64,000 bases of DNA from contig NZ_QXGH01000019.1 of NCBI RefSeq assembly GCF_003515065.1, positions 62,001 through 126,000 of the forward strand. Reading direction: 5' to 3'. Shown here in pieces: positions 1 to 7,739 of this stretch. The position numbers were made by a program, and so were the translations under genes. The notes under the pieces are model-generated. The model did not search any database and had not been told where the DNA came from. It saw only the letters and a list, made by a program, of their open reading frames with translations. Numbering within the stretch: the stretch's first letter is position 1; each line of letters starts with the position of its first letter. The DNA comes from Nocardioides immobilis (GTDB lineage Bacteria; Actinomycetota; Actinomycetes; Propionibacteriales; Nocardioidaceae).

Positions 1-1
1 T

Positions 2-106
2 CGCGTCCTGGCTGCCCGCCCGATCCCCGGGTTCATCCCGCCGGACCTGCTGGAGGACAGCTCGCCGGAGACGCCGAGCCTGCTCGTCGAGTACCTCACG
101 TCATGA
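2..106 (+). CDS. C-terminal end of an unidentified protein (partial)
   Basis: An open frame enters from the left edge and stops at the TGA at 104-106. The visible 34 residues end in SLLVEYLTS and include a proline-rich stretch (RPIPGFIPPD). The stop overlaps the start of the next gene in an ATGA junction, so the two are probably co-transcribed and translationally coupled. The fragment is too short to assign to a family; I do not recognise it. Confidence 0.55.
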   Translation, partial: RVLAARPIPGFIPPDLLEDSSPETPSLLVEYLTS

Positions 107-849
107 GCTCCGTCGACGTGCTCGCCGTGGCCGCACATCCTGACGACGCCGAGGTCGGCTGCGGCGGGGTTCTCGCGCTGTGTGCCCGAAGTGGCGCACG
201 CACCGCGATCGCCGATCTCACGTGCGGGGAGCTGTCGACCCAGGGCACTCCGGAGCTGCGGGAGCGCGAGGCCCGAGAGGCCGGGGAGATCCTCGGCGTG
301 GGGACCCGGGTCTCGGTCGGCCTGCCGGACGGGAGCGTCGGGGTCGGCGCCGACCACCGCGACGCCGTCGTCGAGCTGATCAGGCGGTTCCGTCCGAGGA
401 TCGTGCTCTCGCCGTACCCGGAGGACGACCGGCACCCGGACCATGCCGCGGCGGGCCGGCTGGTCCGCGACGCCTGCTTCTTCGCCGGCGTGGCGAAGCG
501 GGCGTCCGGCGAGCCGTACCGTCCCGACCGGCTCTACCACTACATGCTCCACCATCTCTTCGAGCCGACGTTCGTCGTCGACGTCACGCCCGTGTGGGAG
601 CAACGGCTCGCGGCGATCGAGGCCTACCGCAGCCAGTTCGGCCGCGCCGCGACTGAGCAGCGGACGGCCATCGGCGGCTCGTCGTTCCGCGAGTTCCTCG
701 CGGCCCGGGCGACCGTCCACGGTGCCATGATCGGTGTGCCGCGGGGCGAGGCCTACTACTGCGTCGGCCCGGTCGGGCTCGACGGGCTTCCCGGCGCGGT
801 GAGCCCGCCACCCGGCGACGGACCGCCTGTCTATCGAGCGAACCTGTAG
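103..849 (+). CDS. PIG-L family deacetylase (BshB1/LmbE-like)
   Basis: A 248-aa member of the PIG-L/LmbE zinc deacetylase family, which removes acetyl groups from N-acetylglucosaminyl compounds (BshB1 in bacillithiol, MshB in mycothiol synthesis). The zinc motif AHPDDAE is at residues 11-17, and the second metal region PEDDRHPDH, supplying the third histidine, is near residues 106-114. The fold continues to an SQF motif (about residue 172), close to BshB1-type enzymes. The start ATG overlaps the previous stop by 4 nt. Actinobacteria normally use mycothiol, so the physiological substrate may be another GlcNAc conjugate; the family is clear but the substrate is not. Confidence 0.85.
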   Translation: MSSVDVLAVAAHPDDAEVGCGGVLALCARSGARTAIADLTCGELSTQGTPELREREAREAGEILGVGTRVSVGLPDGSVGVGADHRDAVVELIRRFRPRIVLSPYPEDDRHPDHAAAGRLVRDACFFAGVAKRASGEPYRPDRLYHYMLHHLFEPTFVVDVTPVWEQRLAAIEAYRSQFGRAATEQRTAIGGSSFREFLAARATVHGAMIGVPRGEAYYCVGPVGLDGLPGAVSPPPGDGPPVYRANL

Positions 850-872
850 CGACTCACGGAGGTTGAAGGACC

Positions 873-1070
873 ATGCCCGACGAAGCGACCACCCGAGACG
901 TGGCGAAGAAGCTGGAGCGGTGGGCCGTGAGCCTGCCCGAGGAGGATCGCCTGACCGTGCAGGGCTGGATGCTGCTGGGCACCGGCAGGGACGAGCTGCG
1001 TCCGGGCCAGCGATGGTGGTTCGAGGCGAGCGCGGGCGCGGAGCAGCCCGCCGCACCCGGGGGGCACTGA
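873..1070 (+). CDS. Small conserved-looking protein of unknown function (65 aa)
   Basis: A 65-aa protein preceded by a GGAGG-type ribosome site about 11 nt upstream of the ATG. The first half is a predicted amphipathic helix with charged residues and a LERWAVSLPEEDR segment; the tail is rich in Ala, Gly and Pro. There is no cysteine, signal peptide or membrane segment. The stop is one base before the ATG of the DUF3237 gene, so the two form one translational unit. I do not recognise the family. The helix resembles the short K-L-x-x-W-x-x-x-L-P-E-E pattern of many small actinobacterial proteins, including some RiPP precursors, but there is no nearby maturase. Confidence 0.6.
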   Translation: MPDEATTRDVAKKLERWAVSLPEEDRLTVQGWMLLGTGRDELRPGQRWWFEASAGAEQPAAPGGH

Positions 1071-1071
1071 C

Positions 1072-1497
1072 ATGGCGCTGACACTGGTCCCCCTCTGCGA
1101 GGCGGAGATCACCCTCAAGCTCCCGCCGATCGAGCTCGAAGGGACCCCCCTCGGCACCCGAGCGGTGATCGAGATGACCGACGTCGTCTACCGGGGCGAG
1201 CGACTGTCCGGGAGGCTGGCGGTCTCCACCTCGTTCGACTGGCTCCTCCTCTCGGACGACGGCGTCGGCGCGATCGACGTACGTTTCCTGCTCAAGACGG
1301 ACGACGGCGCGCTGATCCACGTGTCCTACCGCGGCCGGAGCGACCACTCCCAGGGCCACGGGGTGTTGCCGTTGTACAGCGCTCCGCTGTTCGAGACCGG
1401 CGATCCCCGGTACGCCTGGCTCAACACCGTGCAGGCGGTGGGCAAGGGCGTCGTGCGGGACGACGTCATCTACTACGAGATCTACGAGGTGCGCTGA
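1072..1497 (+). CDS. DUF3237 (UPF0311) domain protein
   Basis: A 141-aa protein matching the DUF3237 pattern: a small beta-rich barrel with the G-x-x-D-V-R segment (GVGAIDVRFLLKTDDGALIHVSYRG, about residues 62-86) and the P-x-F-E-T-G-D-P-R-Y-x-W-L-N motif near residues 104-118. It ends with YYEIYEV, the usual end of the family. The function is not established; members are often near catabolic genes. It begins one base after the 65-aa protein and has no other obvious ribosome site than coupling. The next gene is on the opposite strand, 24 bp away. Confidence 0.85.
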   Translation: MALTLVPLCEAEITLKLPPIELEGTPLGTRAVIEMTDVVYRGERLSGRLAVSTSFDWLLLSDDGVGAIDVRFLLKTDDGALIHVSYRGRSDHSQGHGVLPLYSAPLFETGDPRYAWLNTVQAVGKGVVRDDVIYYEIYEVR

Positions 1498-1521
1498 CCG
1501 GCCGGGCCGGCTCGCGGTCGG

Positions 1522-3081
1522 TCAGATCTTCCGACCGGTCGCCGCCCAGTAGCGCTCCCGGAGGCTCGCCTTGGCGAGCTTGCCCGCGTCGGTCCGCGGG
1601 AGCTCGTCGAGGAAGTCCACGGAACGCGGCACCTTGTAGTCCGGCAGCCGGTCCGCGACGTAGGAGATGAGCTCGTCCGCGAGCTCGGCCGACTTCTCGT
1701 GGCCCGATCCGAGCTTGACGGCCGCCTTGATCTCCTCGCCCAGCTCCTCGTTGGGGACACCGATCACCGCGACGTCGTCCACGGCTGGGTGGGCGGCGAG
1801 GACGCCTTCGATCTCGGCGGGGTAGATCTTCACGCTCCCCGAGTTGATCACCTCGCTCTTGCGGTCCGAGAGGTAGAGATACCCCTCCTCGTCCAGGTAG
1901 CCGACGTCACCGAGCGTGAACTGACCGGGCTCCCGGTGGGCATCAGCGGTCTTCTCGGGCTGCTTGTGGTAGGTGAAGTCGGCTCCACTGCGATGCCGCA
2001 CGTAGATCAGGCCCTCCTCACGCGGACCGGCGACCTGGTTGTCCTCGGTGATGATCTGGAGCTCGATGAAGGGAAGCACCCGCCCCACCGAGCCGGGCTT
2101 GCGCACGAACTCGTCGGACGTGGAGAGGGCGAACAGGCCCCCCTCGGAGGCGCCGTAGTACTCGGTGACGACCGGACCCCACCACTCGATCATCCGCCGC
2201 TTGACGTCCGGCGCGCACGGCGCGCCGCCGTGGACCGCCTGGACCAGGCTGCTGCCGTCGAACCGGGCCCGGCGTTCCTCGGGCAGCTTGAGCAGCCGCA
2301 CGAAGTCCACGGGGTTGAGGACCAGGTTCGTGATGGCCTCCCGGTCGATGACGTCGAGGATCTGCTCGGCGTCGGGTTGCCGGATCATGCACACGGTGAC
2401 GCCGCACAGCAGCGGATAGACCGTCATCGACCATTGGCCCGAGTGGTAGACGGGACCGACCAGCATGACCCGCCCGTCCTCCGGGATGCTCAGTCCCTGA
2501 CGCACCCCCTGGGCCGTCTCGATGAGCTCATGGACCGGGCTGCCGGGGGTGAACGTCGCCGACAGCACGCCCTTCGGCTTACCGGTGGTGCCGGAGGTGT
2601 AGAACATCGCCGCGCCACAGACCTGGCCGCCGGGCTCGGTTGCGGTCGCCTCCGCAAGCGCGTCCTCGTACGAGCTCGGACCTCCGTCGTCCGTCCCGGT
2701 GCCGAGGACGAGGAACAGCCCGATGTCGTCGCAACGCTCGCGCGCGGCGGTGGCGATGTCGACGTACCGGTCATCGGCGATCAGGACCTTGGCGTCGGAG
2801 TCGTCGAGGACGAAGGCGAGCTCGTCGGTGGTGTAGTTCCAGTTCGTCTGCAGCACGTAGTACCCCGCGTGCAGGCACGCCATGGCGATCTCGTAGACCT
2901 CGCGCCGGTTGCCTGAGTGCACGGCGACCCGATCACCCTGCTCGAGCCCGGCCCGACGCAGCACGTCGATGACGCGGTTGGTCCGGTCCTGGAGCTGGGC
3001 CCAGGTCGTCTCACCCGCCTCGTCGGCGAGCGCCCGTCCGTCCGGGTCACGCTCAACGTAGGGCAGCAGTATCTCGGCCAT
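1522..3081 (-). CDS. AMP-dependent acyl-CoA synthetase/ligase (FadD-like)
   Basis: A 519-aa ANL-superfamily ligase, which activates a carboxylic acid with ATP to an acyl-adenylate and transfers it to CoA. The P-loop motif YTSGTTGKPKG (about residues 156-166), the YGASE motif (about 306), the GYLDEEGYLYLSDR motif (about 392-405) and the C-terminal catalytic lysine in PRTDAGKLAK are all present. The ATG at 3081 is preferred over upstream in-frame codons because AGAAGGG lies about 8 nt before it. Its first 29 bases overlap the end of the heme dioxygenase fusion gene, suggesting coupled translation and a shared pathway. The substrate cannot be told from sequence; it could be an aromatic or aliphatic acid made from, or fed to, the dioxygenase. 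Confidence 0.9.
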   Translation of the reverse strand: MAEILLPYVERDPDGRALADEAGETTWAQLQDRTNRVIDVLRRAGLEQGDRVAVHSGNRREVYEIAMACLHAGYYVLQTNWNYTTDELAFVLDDSDAKVLIADDRYVDIATAARERCDDIGLFLVLGTGTDDGGPSSYEDALAEATATEPGGQVCGAAMFYTSGTTGKPKGVLSATFTPGSPVHELIETAQGVRQGLSIPEDGRVMLVGPVYHSGQWSMTVYPLLCGVTVCMIRQPDAEQILDVIDREAITNLVLNPVDFVRLLKLPEERRARFDGSSLVQAVHGGAPCAPDVKRRMIEWWGPVVTEYYGASEGGLFALSTSDEFVRKPGSVGRVLPFIELQIITEDNQVAGPREEGLIYVRHRSGADFTYHKQPEKTADAHREPGQFTLGDVGYLDEEGYLYLSDRKSEVINSGSVKIYPAEIEGVLAAHPAVDDVAVIGVPNEELGEEIKAAVKLGSGHEKSAELADELISYVADRLPDYKVPRSVDFLDELPRTDAGKLAKASLRERYWAATGRKI

Positions 3082-6000
3082 GTTCAAGCCCTTCTCGGTC
3101 CGTTGGCGGCAGGTAGCCGTCGATCGCGTCGGCAACCTGTTCGTAGAAGGCGGCCACGACGTCCGGGACTGCGCGGAGGCAGGCGAGGACGGGCTCGGCT
3201 CCGTGCTCGATGGTCTGCGACTCGTGCTTCTCGAACACCATCAGGCCGTCGCGCAGCAGGAGCTTGATCCCGTTGTGGAGCGCGTCGTTGGCGGCGTGCA
3301 GGTCGCGGAGCACGGCTCCGGCTGCGGCGGCGTCGATCGAGCGCGTCCGTACGGCGTCGCACAGCCGCTGTGTCGCGGCCTCCGCCCGGGTGCCCGGCTC
3401 GCCCCGGGCGAGGTCGGCGAGCCGGCGCGGCAGCTCCGTGGCGTCGGCGTCGGGGTCGAAGAGCCCGCAGGCCAGCGCCCACAGCTCGCGCAGGCCGTCG
3501 CCCACCAACCCGGGCAGGTAGCGCGACAGCATCCGACCCTGCAGATCGGCGGCCAGCATGAGCTTGAGCGGCGTCAGCTCCTCGGGACGCTCCACACTGG
3601 TCAGGGCGTAGTCGAGGACACCGGCGTCGTTGCGGATCCCGTTCTGCTGCTCGACGACCAGGTAGAGGTGACGGATCCAGGCCTTGTAGGCATCCACCAG
3701 CGGGATGTAGCGGATCTTGCCGGCGACCAGCGCGATGCCCCACGCGCGTCGGAAGTCGAGGCGGCGCAGGAAGCCGGCCTTGTACATCGCGAGCGTGGCC
3801 TCGATCTCGGGATCCTCGTGGTGCAGGACGGCTTCGTACTCGGAGGTCGCATCGAGGCCTGCGTTGTCGTCGATGATCCGGAAGCCGCCCGGGTGCAGCT
3901 GCCGGAACTCGGTCATGTCGTAGATCGCGCCGTTGATCGCCATCCACCAGCCGTGCTCGGCGTCGTTGTGGAGCACCAGGTCCGATGCCTCGTAGACACC
4001 GCTCCCGGCCACGCCCGGCGCGGAACGGGGCGTGAAGGTCGTGAACAGGTCGGTCATCAGGCGACCCTCGCCGACCAGCCGCCGTACGGCCGGGCGGCCG
4101 TCACCCCCGTCCTCGGCCGCCACCTCGCGCAGGGCGTCCAGGACGGTCGCGGCGAAGGCTGCCTGTCCGCACACGTAGAACAGCGCCGCGCCGGCGGATC
4201 CAGGATCGCCGTTCAGGAAGCCTCGCAGTGCTGCGGCGGTCTCCGGCTCGCGCAGGGCCGCGTCGACCCGGCGAGGCGGCGTGCCGTCGACCTCCTCGCG
4301 CGAGAAGGCGGTCCGGAGCTCGAGGGCACCGTCCTTCGCGAACGCGTCCAGCTCCGCGAAGTAGGGCAGCTCCGCCCGCGTCCGCGCGGCGCAGAACAAC
4401 CACGTCGGGCCCGAACGCGGATCGGCCGCGCGCGCCTTGACGAAGCCCCAGAACGGGGCGATGCCGGTGCCGCCCGCGAACATCACAATCGGCCGGGCGG
4501 GATCGTCCGGCAGGGCGAACCGCAGCGGCCGCACCACCTGGATCGTCACCAGCGCTCCCGGCGCGGCTGACCGCACCAGGAAGGTGGACCCCGCGCCACG
4601 GCGGGGCTGGTCATGGCCGTCGGGGCCGGGCGACGCGAACTCCAGGCTGCCGACCGTGAGCCGCAGCTCGCTCGCGAACGGCTCGCGGTCCGGCGGCGTC
4701 GACACGCTGTACATGCGGGCGGCGGCCGGCGGGACGAACCTGGCGATCGCCTCGTCCTGCCAGAGCTCGGCCCGCCACAGCCGGGTGACGTCGTACCCGC
4801 TGGCTGCCGCCAGCTCGACGGCGTCGCGGAACTCGAACTGGTCCTCCTCCCGCGCCTCGAGCATCTCGGCCAGCGCGCTCGATCCGGACAGGCGCTGCAG
4901 GTGCTTGGCCACGTGGCGGCCGAGGGGCCGCAGCTGCGCGTACCTGAGGACGTCGACCAGCGGCAGGGTGGCCGGCGTCTCCGACCCGAACCGTCGATGC
5001 AGCGCGGCCCGCCACCTGCTGGTGAGCGGCACCTGCCGGTCCGCCGTCGCCCGGAGCGAGGCGAGGGTGCTCTGCACCAGCTCGTCGGTCTGCTCGGGAA
5101 GGACCGCGCACCGGTCGCCGGGCCGGAACACCACACCGGTGCCGGTGACGTCGAGCTCGATGGTCTGGATCCGCTCGCCCGCGGCGGGTGTGCGACCGGC
5201 CAGGCGGGCGACCTGCGCATGGCTGAAGAACTCCAGGTAGCGCTCGGCGCGCGCCTCTCCGAGGTGGCTGTCGGTCTCGTGCCAGGTGCGGTCGACGAAG
5301 GTGCCGGTGATCCCGCTCGCGGTCGACGGCCGGCCCACCTTGAACGCGACCTCGATGAATCCGTAGACCTTCCGTCGATGCACGCCGAGGTAGCCACGGT
5401 CCCCCGCATACGCCTCGAGGACCGACTGGAACAGGCCCGCCAGCTCGTGGTCACCGGACTCGTCGACGAACCGGCGGACCGAGGTCTCCTCGATCGCGTC
5501 GAGGAAGCGACGGCAGTTCGGGGCGAACCACGATCGCGCCTTGCGGGCCTCGGCTCCCAGCGGCGAGTCGAACCGGGTCCGGCCGAGGAAGGTGTCGACC
5601 AGCTGGAAGCCCGTCGACCCGGCTCCGCTGACGCCCGGGACGCCGTCGACGATCGGGATCCCGGTGGGGGCGGTCAGCTTCGCCCAGATCGCCGGGTCCG
5701 CGTAGATGCCGGCGTGGGGGTTCGGGTCGATCTTCGGGAACGCGACGTCCGTGGCTCGCCGTACGGAGTCGAGGATCGTGATCAGGTGCTCCACCAGCGC
5801 GTCCGGGTCGCGCTCGGCGACGGCCTCCTGCGCCCGGACCGTGGCCTCCACCACCGGAGCGAGCTTCGCCTGGATCTCGATGTTGACACCGAGGAAGGCG
5901 CGCTCGGTGTCGTTGCCGAGCAGCGGCACGAGGAGGCGCAGGTTCTCGAGCCGGACGGGGTCCTCGGCGTCAGGGTCGATCAGCCGGTAGTTGTGGGTGA

Positions 6001-6427
6001 TGAGGTCGTCGTAGGCGACGTGCGGAGCCGATCTGCCCATGCGCTCGGACACGCGCCGCCACGGTGCGGCGATGCATTCCGGGACCTGGAGAGGAGCGTG
6101 CGCGTGCAGGTCGTCGAGATCGCACCGGACGTAGGAGTAGGCGAGCGAGGCGAGCACGACCGATGCCCGCCAGAGGTCGGCGTCGGGCAGGTCCTCCGGC
6201 TCGGCGGACAGCAGCGGGAGGTCCGCCAGCACCGGGCGTGCGGTCAGGTCCCGCCACATCTCTGGAAGCTGGTCCGCTGCCTCGTCCCAGGCTCGGTGGC
6301 TGGGGGGCAGCTGCGAGCGCGGCGCCCGGACCGACAGGAAGCCGGACGCGGAGGAGACGGCGCCGAGGTGCTCCTTCGCCTCGCCCTCGATCTCCCGCAG
6401 CACCTGTCGGCTCGGGACGAGGCTCAC
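3053..6427 (-). CDS. IDO/PrnB-like heme dioxygenase fused to flavin reductase and cytochrome b5 domains
   Basis: A 1124-aa multidomain redox enzyme. Residues about 40-370 look like the indoleamine 2,3-dioxygenase/PrnB (DUF1864) heme superfamily, with SHRAWDE near 43, YDDLITHNYRL at 139-149, GSTGFQLVDTFLG at 270-282 and YLGVHRRKVYGFIE at 346-359, where His350 is the likely proximal heme ligand. Residues 416-800 form a cytochrome-P450-reductase-type FAD/NAD(P) module: RMYS at 571-574 (FAD), GGTGIAPF at 652-659 (NAD(P)H) and YVCGQAAF at 751-758. Residues 811-890 are a cytochrome b5 domain with HPGG at 845-848 and a second ligand among His869/His870. The last 230 residues are helical and unidentified. 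It starts at a GTG that overlaps the stop of a 15-codon ORF. The FMN domain of true P450 reductases is absent. Domain calls are firm; substrate is unknown. Confidence 0.85.
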   Translation of the reverse strand: MSLVPSRQVLREIEGEAKEHLGAVSSASGFLSVRAPRSQLPPSHRAWDEAADQLPEMWRDLTARPVLADLPLLSAEPEDLPDADLWRASVVLASLAYSYVRCDLDDLHAHAPLQVPECIAAPWRRVSERMGRSAPHVAYDDLITHNYRLIDPDAEDPVRLENLRLLVPLLGNDTERAFLGVNIEIQAKLAPVVEATVRAQEAVAERDPDALVEHLITILDSVRRATDVAFPKIDPNPHAGIYADPAIWAKLTAPTGIPIVDGVPGVSGAGSTGFQLVDTFLGRTRFDSPLGAEARKARSWFAPNCRRFLDAIEETSVRRFVDESGDHELAGLFQSVLEAYAGDRGYLGVHRRKVYGFIEVAFKVGRPSTASGITGTFVDRTWHETDSHLGEARAERYLEFFSHAQVARLAGRTPAAGERIQTIELDVTGTGVVFRPGDRCAVLPEQTDELVQSTLASLRATADRQVPLTSRWRAALHRRFGSETPATLPLVDVLRYAQLRPLGRHVAKHLQRLSGSSALAEMLEAREEDQFEFRDAVELAAASGYDVTRLWRAELWQDEAIARFVPPAAARMYSVSTPPDREPFASELRLTVGSLEFASPGPDGHDQPRRGAGSTFLVRSAAPGALVTIQVVRPLRFALPDDPARPIVMFAGGTGIAPFWGFVKARAADPRSGPTWLFCAARTRAELPYFAELDAFAKDGALELRTAFSREEVDGTPPRRVDAALREPETAAALRGFLNGDPGSAGAALFYVCGQAAFAATVLDALREVAAEDGGDGRPAVRRLVGEGRLMTDLFTTFTPRSAPGVAGSGVYEASDLVLHNDAEHGWWMAINGAIYDMTEFRQLHPGGFRIIDDNAGLDATSEYEAVLHHEDPEIEATLAMYKAGFLRRLDFRRAWGIALVAGKIRYIPLVDAYKAWIRHLYLVVEQQNGIRNDAGVLDYALTSVERPEELTPLKLMLAADLQGRMLSRYLPGLVGDGLRELWALACGLFDPDADATELPRRLADLARGEPGTRAEAATQRLCDAVRTRSIDAAAAGAVLRDLHAANDALHNGIKLLLRDGLMVFEKHESQTIEHGAEPVLACLRAVPDVVAAFYEQVADAIDGYLPPTDREGLEHGRDTAALR

Positions 6428-6471
6428 CCGGCACCGTCCACGGCGTACACGGCGCAGTCGGACACGGCCAT
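6424..6471 (-). CDS. 15-codon mini-ORF coupled to the dioxygenase fusion
   Basis: On the minus strand an ATG at 6471 opens a 15-codon frame encoding MAVSDCAVYAVDGAG and ending in a TGA that overlaps the GTG start of the fusion enzyme (GTGA). It has the best ribosome site of the locus: GAGGAG about 9 nt before the ATG, while the fusion gene itself has none close to its GTG. Two readings are possible. It may simply be a leader whose translation delivers ribosomes to the GTG. Or the peptide may be a product or substrate, as in biarylitide loci where a tiny peptide gene precedes its heme enzyme; it contains one Cys and one Tyr. Nothing in the sequence decides between them. Confidence 0.55.
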   Translation of the reverse strand: MAVSDCAVYAVDGAG

Positions 6472-6507
6472 GGCAGGTTCTCCTCGCCAGACATACCGCC
6501 GAGCCGG

Positions 6508-6520
6508 CTGGTCTGACCTG
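6508..6520. promoter_or_regulatory. Candidate GntR/FadR-type operator
   Basis: CTGGTCTGACCTG lies 37-49 bp upstream of the mini-ORF start. Its core GGTC-T-GACC is an inverted repeat and resembles the TGGTCnGACCA pattern bound by FadR-type GntR regulators. No GntR gene is adjacent, so the regulator would be encoded elsewhere. The arms are short, so chance occurrence is possible. Confidence 0.3.
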
Positions 6521-6581
6521 ATCTAAGGGAGTAGCGGCAGCAGGCCGAGACTACAACGCAACAGCCGGGTGCGGCAGAGGT

Positions 6582-7739
6582 TCAGCTCTCGCCGCGCAGC
6601 CAGATCTGGCGCACCAACGGCACGCCCGGGCGGTAGGCCAGGTGGACGTGGCTCGGCGCGTCGAGGAGTACGACGTCCGCCCGCCTCCCGGGCACCAGCG
6701 CGCCCACGTCCGCGCGCCCGAGCGCGGCCGCGCCGCCGGCCGTTGCCGCGTGCACGGCCTCGGCCGGCGTCAGGCCCATCTCCCGCACCGCCAGCGCGAT
6801 GCAGAGCGGGATCGAGCTGGTGTAGGACGAGCCGGGGTTGCAGTCGCTGGCGAGCGCGACCCGGACCCCCGCGTCGACCAGCCGGCGCGCATCGGGATAG
6901 GGCTGCCGGGTCGAGAACTCCACGCCGGGCAGCAGCGTCGCCACGGTGCCGCTGTCGCGGAGGGCGGCAACGTCCGCATCGGTCAGGTAGGTGCAGTGGT
7001 CGACCGCGGTCAGCCCGAGCTCGGCGGCGAGTGCGACGCCCGGCCCCGGGCCGAGCTGGTTGGCGTGCAGCCGGCCGCGAAGACCGACGGCTGCGCCGGC
7101 GGCCAGCACCGCCCGTGCCTGGTCGGCGTCGAACGCGCCGGTCTCGCAGAACGCGTCGATCCACCGCGCGTGGGGCGCGGAAGCGGCGAGCATCGGACCG
7201 GTGACCAGGTCGACGTAGCCGGCGGGGTCGCCGTCGTGCTCCGGCGGCACGACGTGCGCCCCGAGGAACGTCGTCTCGTCGGTGAACCGGCCGGCCACTG
7301 CCAGCGACCGCGCCTCGTCGGCGACCGTGAGGCCGTAGCCGGACTTGATCTCCACCGTGGTCGTGCCCTGGCTCCGCATCTCCGCCACGAGCCGCTCGAC
7401 GTTGGCGGCGAGGGCGTCGTCGGAGGCGGCGCGGGTGGCGGCGACAGTGGTGCGGATGCCGCCGGCGGCGTACCGCTCCCCCGCCATCCGGGCGCGGAAC
7501 TCCTGCGCCCGGTCCCCCGCGAACACCAGGTGGCTGTGGCTGTCGACGAAGCCGGGCAGCACGGCGCCGCCGCCCGCGTCGACCATCTCGTCGGCGGCCG
7601 GCACGCCGGTAGCGGGCCCGACCCAGGCCACCACGCCGTCGTCGAGGACGAGCGCGGCATCGGCGCGAAGGCCGAGCAGGTCGTCCGCGTCGGGGTCGTT
7701 GGTGACCAGCTCGCCGATGTTGGTGATGAGGACGCTCAT
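6582..7739 (-). CDS. hutI: Imidazolonepropionase
   Basis: A 385-aa amidohydrolase-superfamily enzyme that opens imidazolone-propionate to N-formimino-L-glutamate, third step of histidine degradation. The metal motif [15 protein letters not shown] follows the N-terminal strands (about residues 60-74), the EIKSGYGL motif typical of HutI is near 125-132, and the later metal residues lie in HANQLG, DHCTYL and ASDCNPGSS. The ATG at 7739 is chosen because it overlaps the hutF stop by 4 nt, as at every other junction of this operon; an in-frame GTG lies two codons upstream. It is the last gene of the hut operon. A 110-bp gap separates its end from the dioxygenase operon mini-ORF. Confidence 0.95.
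   Translation of the reverse strand: MSVLITNIGELVTNDPDADDLLGLRADAALVLDDGVVAWVGPATGVPAADEMVDAGGGAVLPGFVDSHSHLVFAGDRAQEFRARMAGERYAAGGIRTTVAATRAASDDALAANVERLVAEMRSQGTTTVEIKSGYGLTVADEARSLAVAGRFTDETTFLGAHVVPPEHDGDPAGYVDLVTGPMLAASAPHARWIDAFCETGAFDADQARAVLAAGAAVGLRGRLHANQLGPGPGVALAAELGLTAVDHCTYLTDADVAALRDSGTVATLLPGVEFSTRQPYPDARRLVDAGVRVALASDCNPGSSYTSSIPLCIALAVREMGLTPAEAVHAATAGGAAALGRADVGALVPGRRADVVLLDAPSHVHLAYRPGVPLVRQIWLRGES

Noticed and set aside
5970..6494. Alternative frame on the minus strand starting MSGEENLPWPCPT ahead of the heme fusion gene
   Set aside because: It has no ribosome site, overlaps the fusion gene out of frame for about 450 bases, and soon becomes Arg/Pro-rich shadow sequence.
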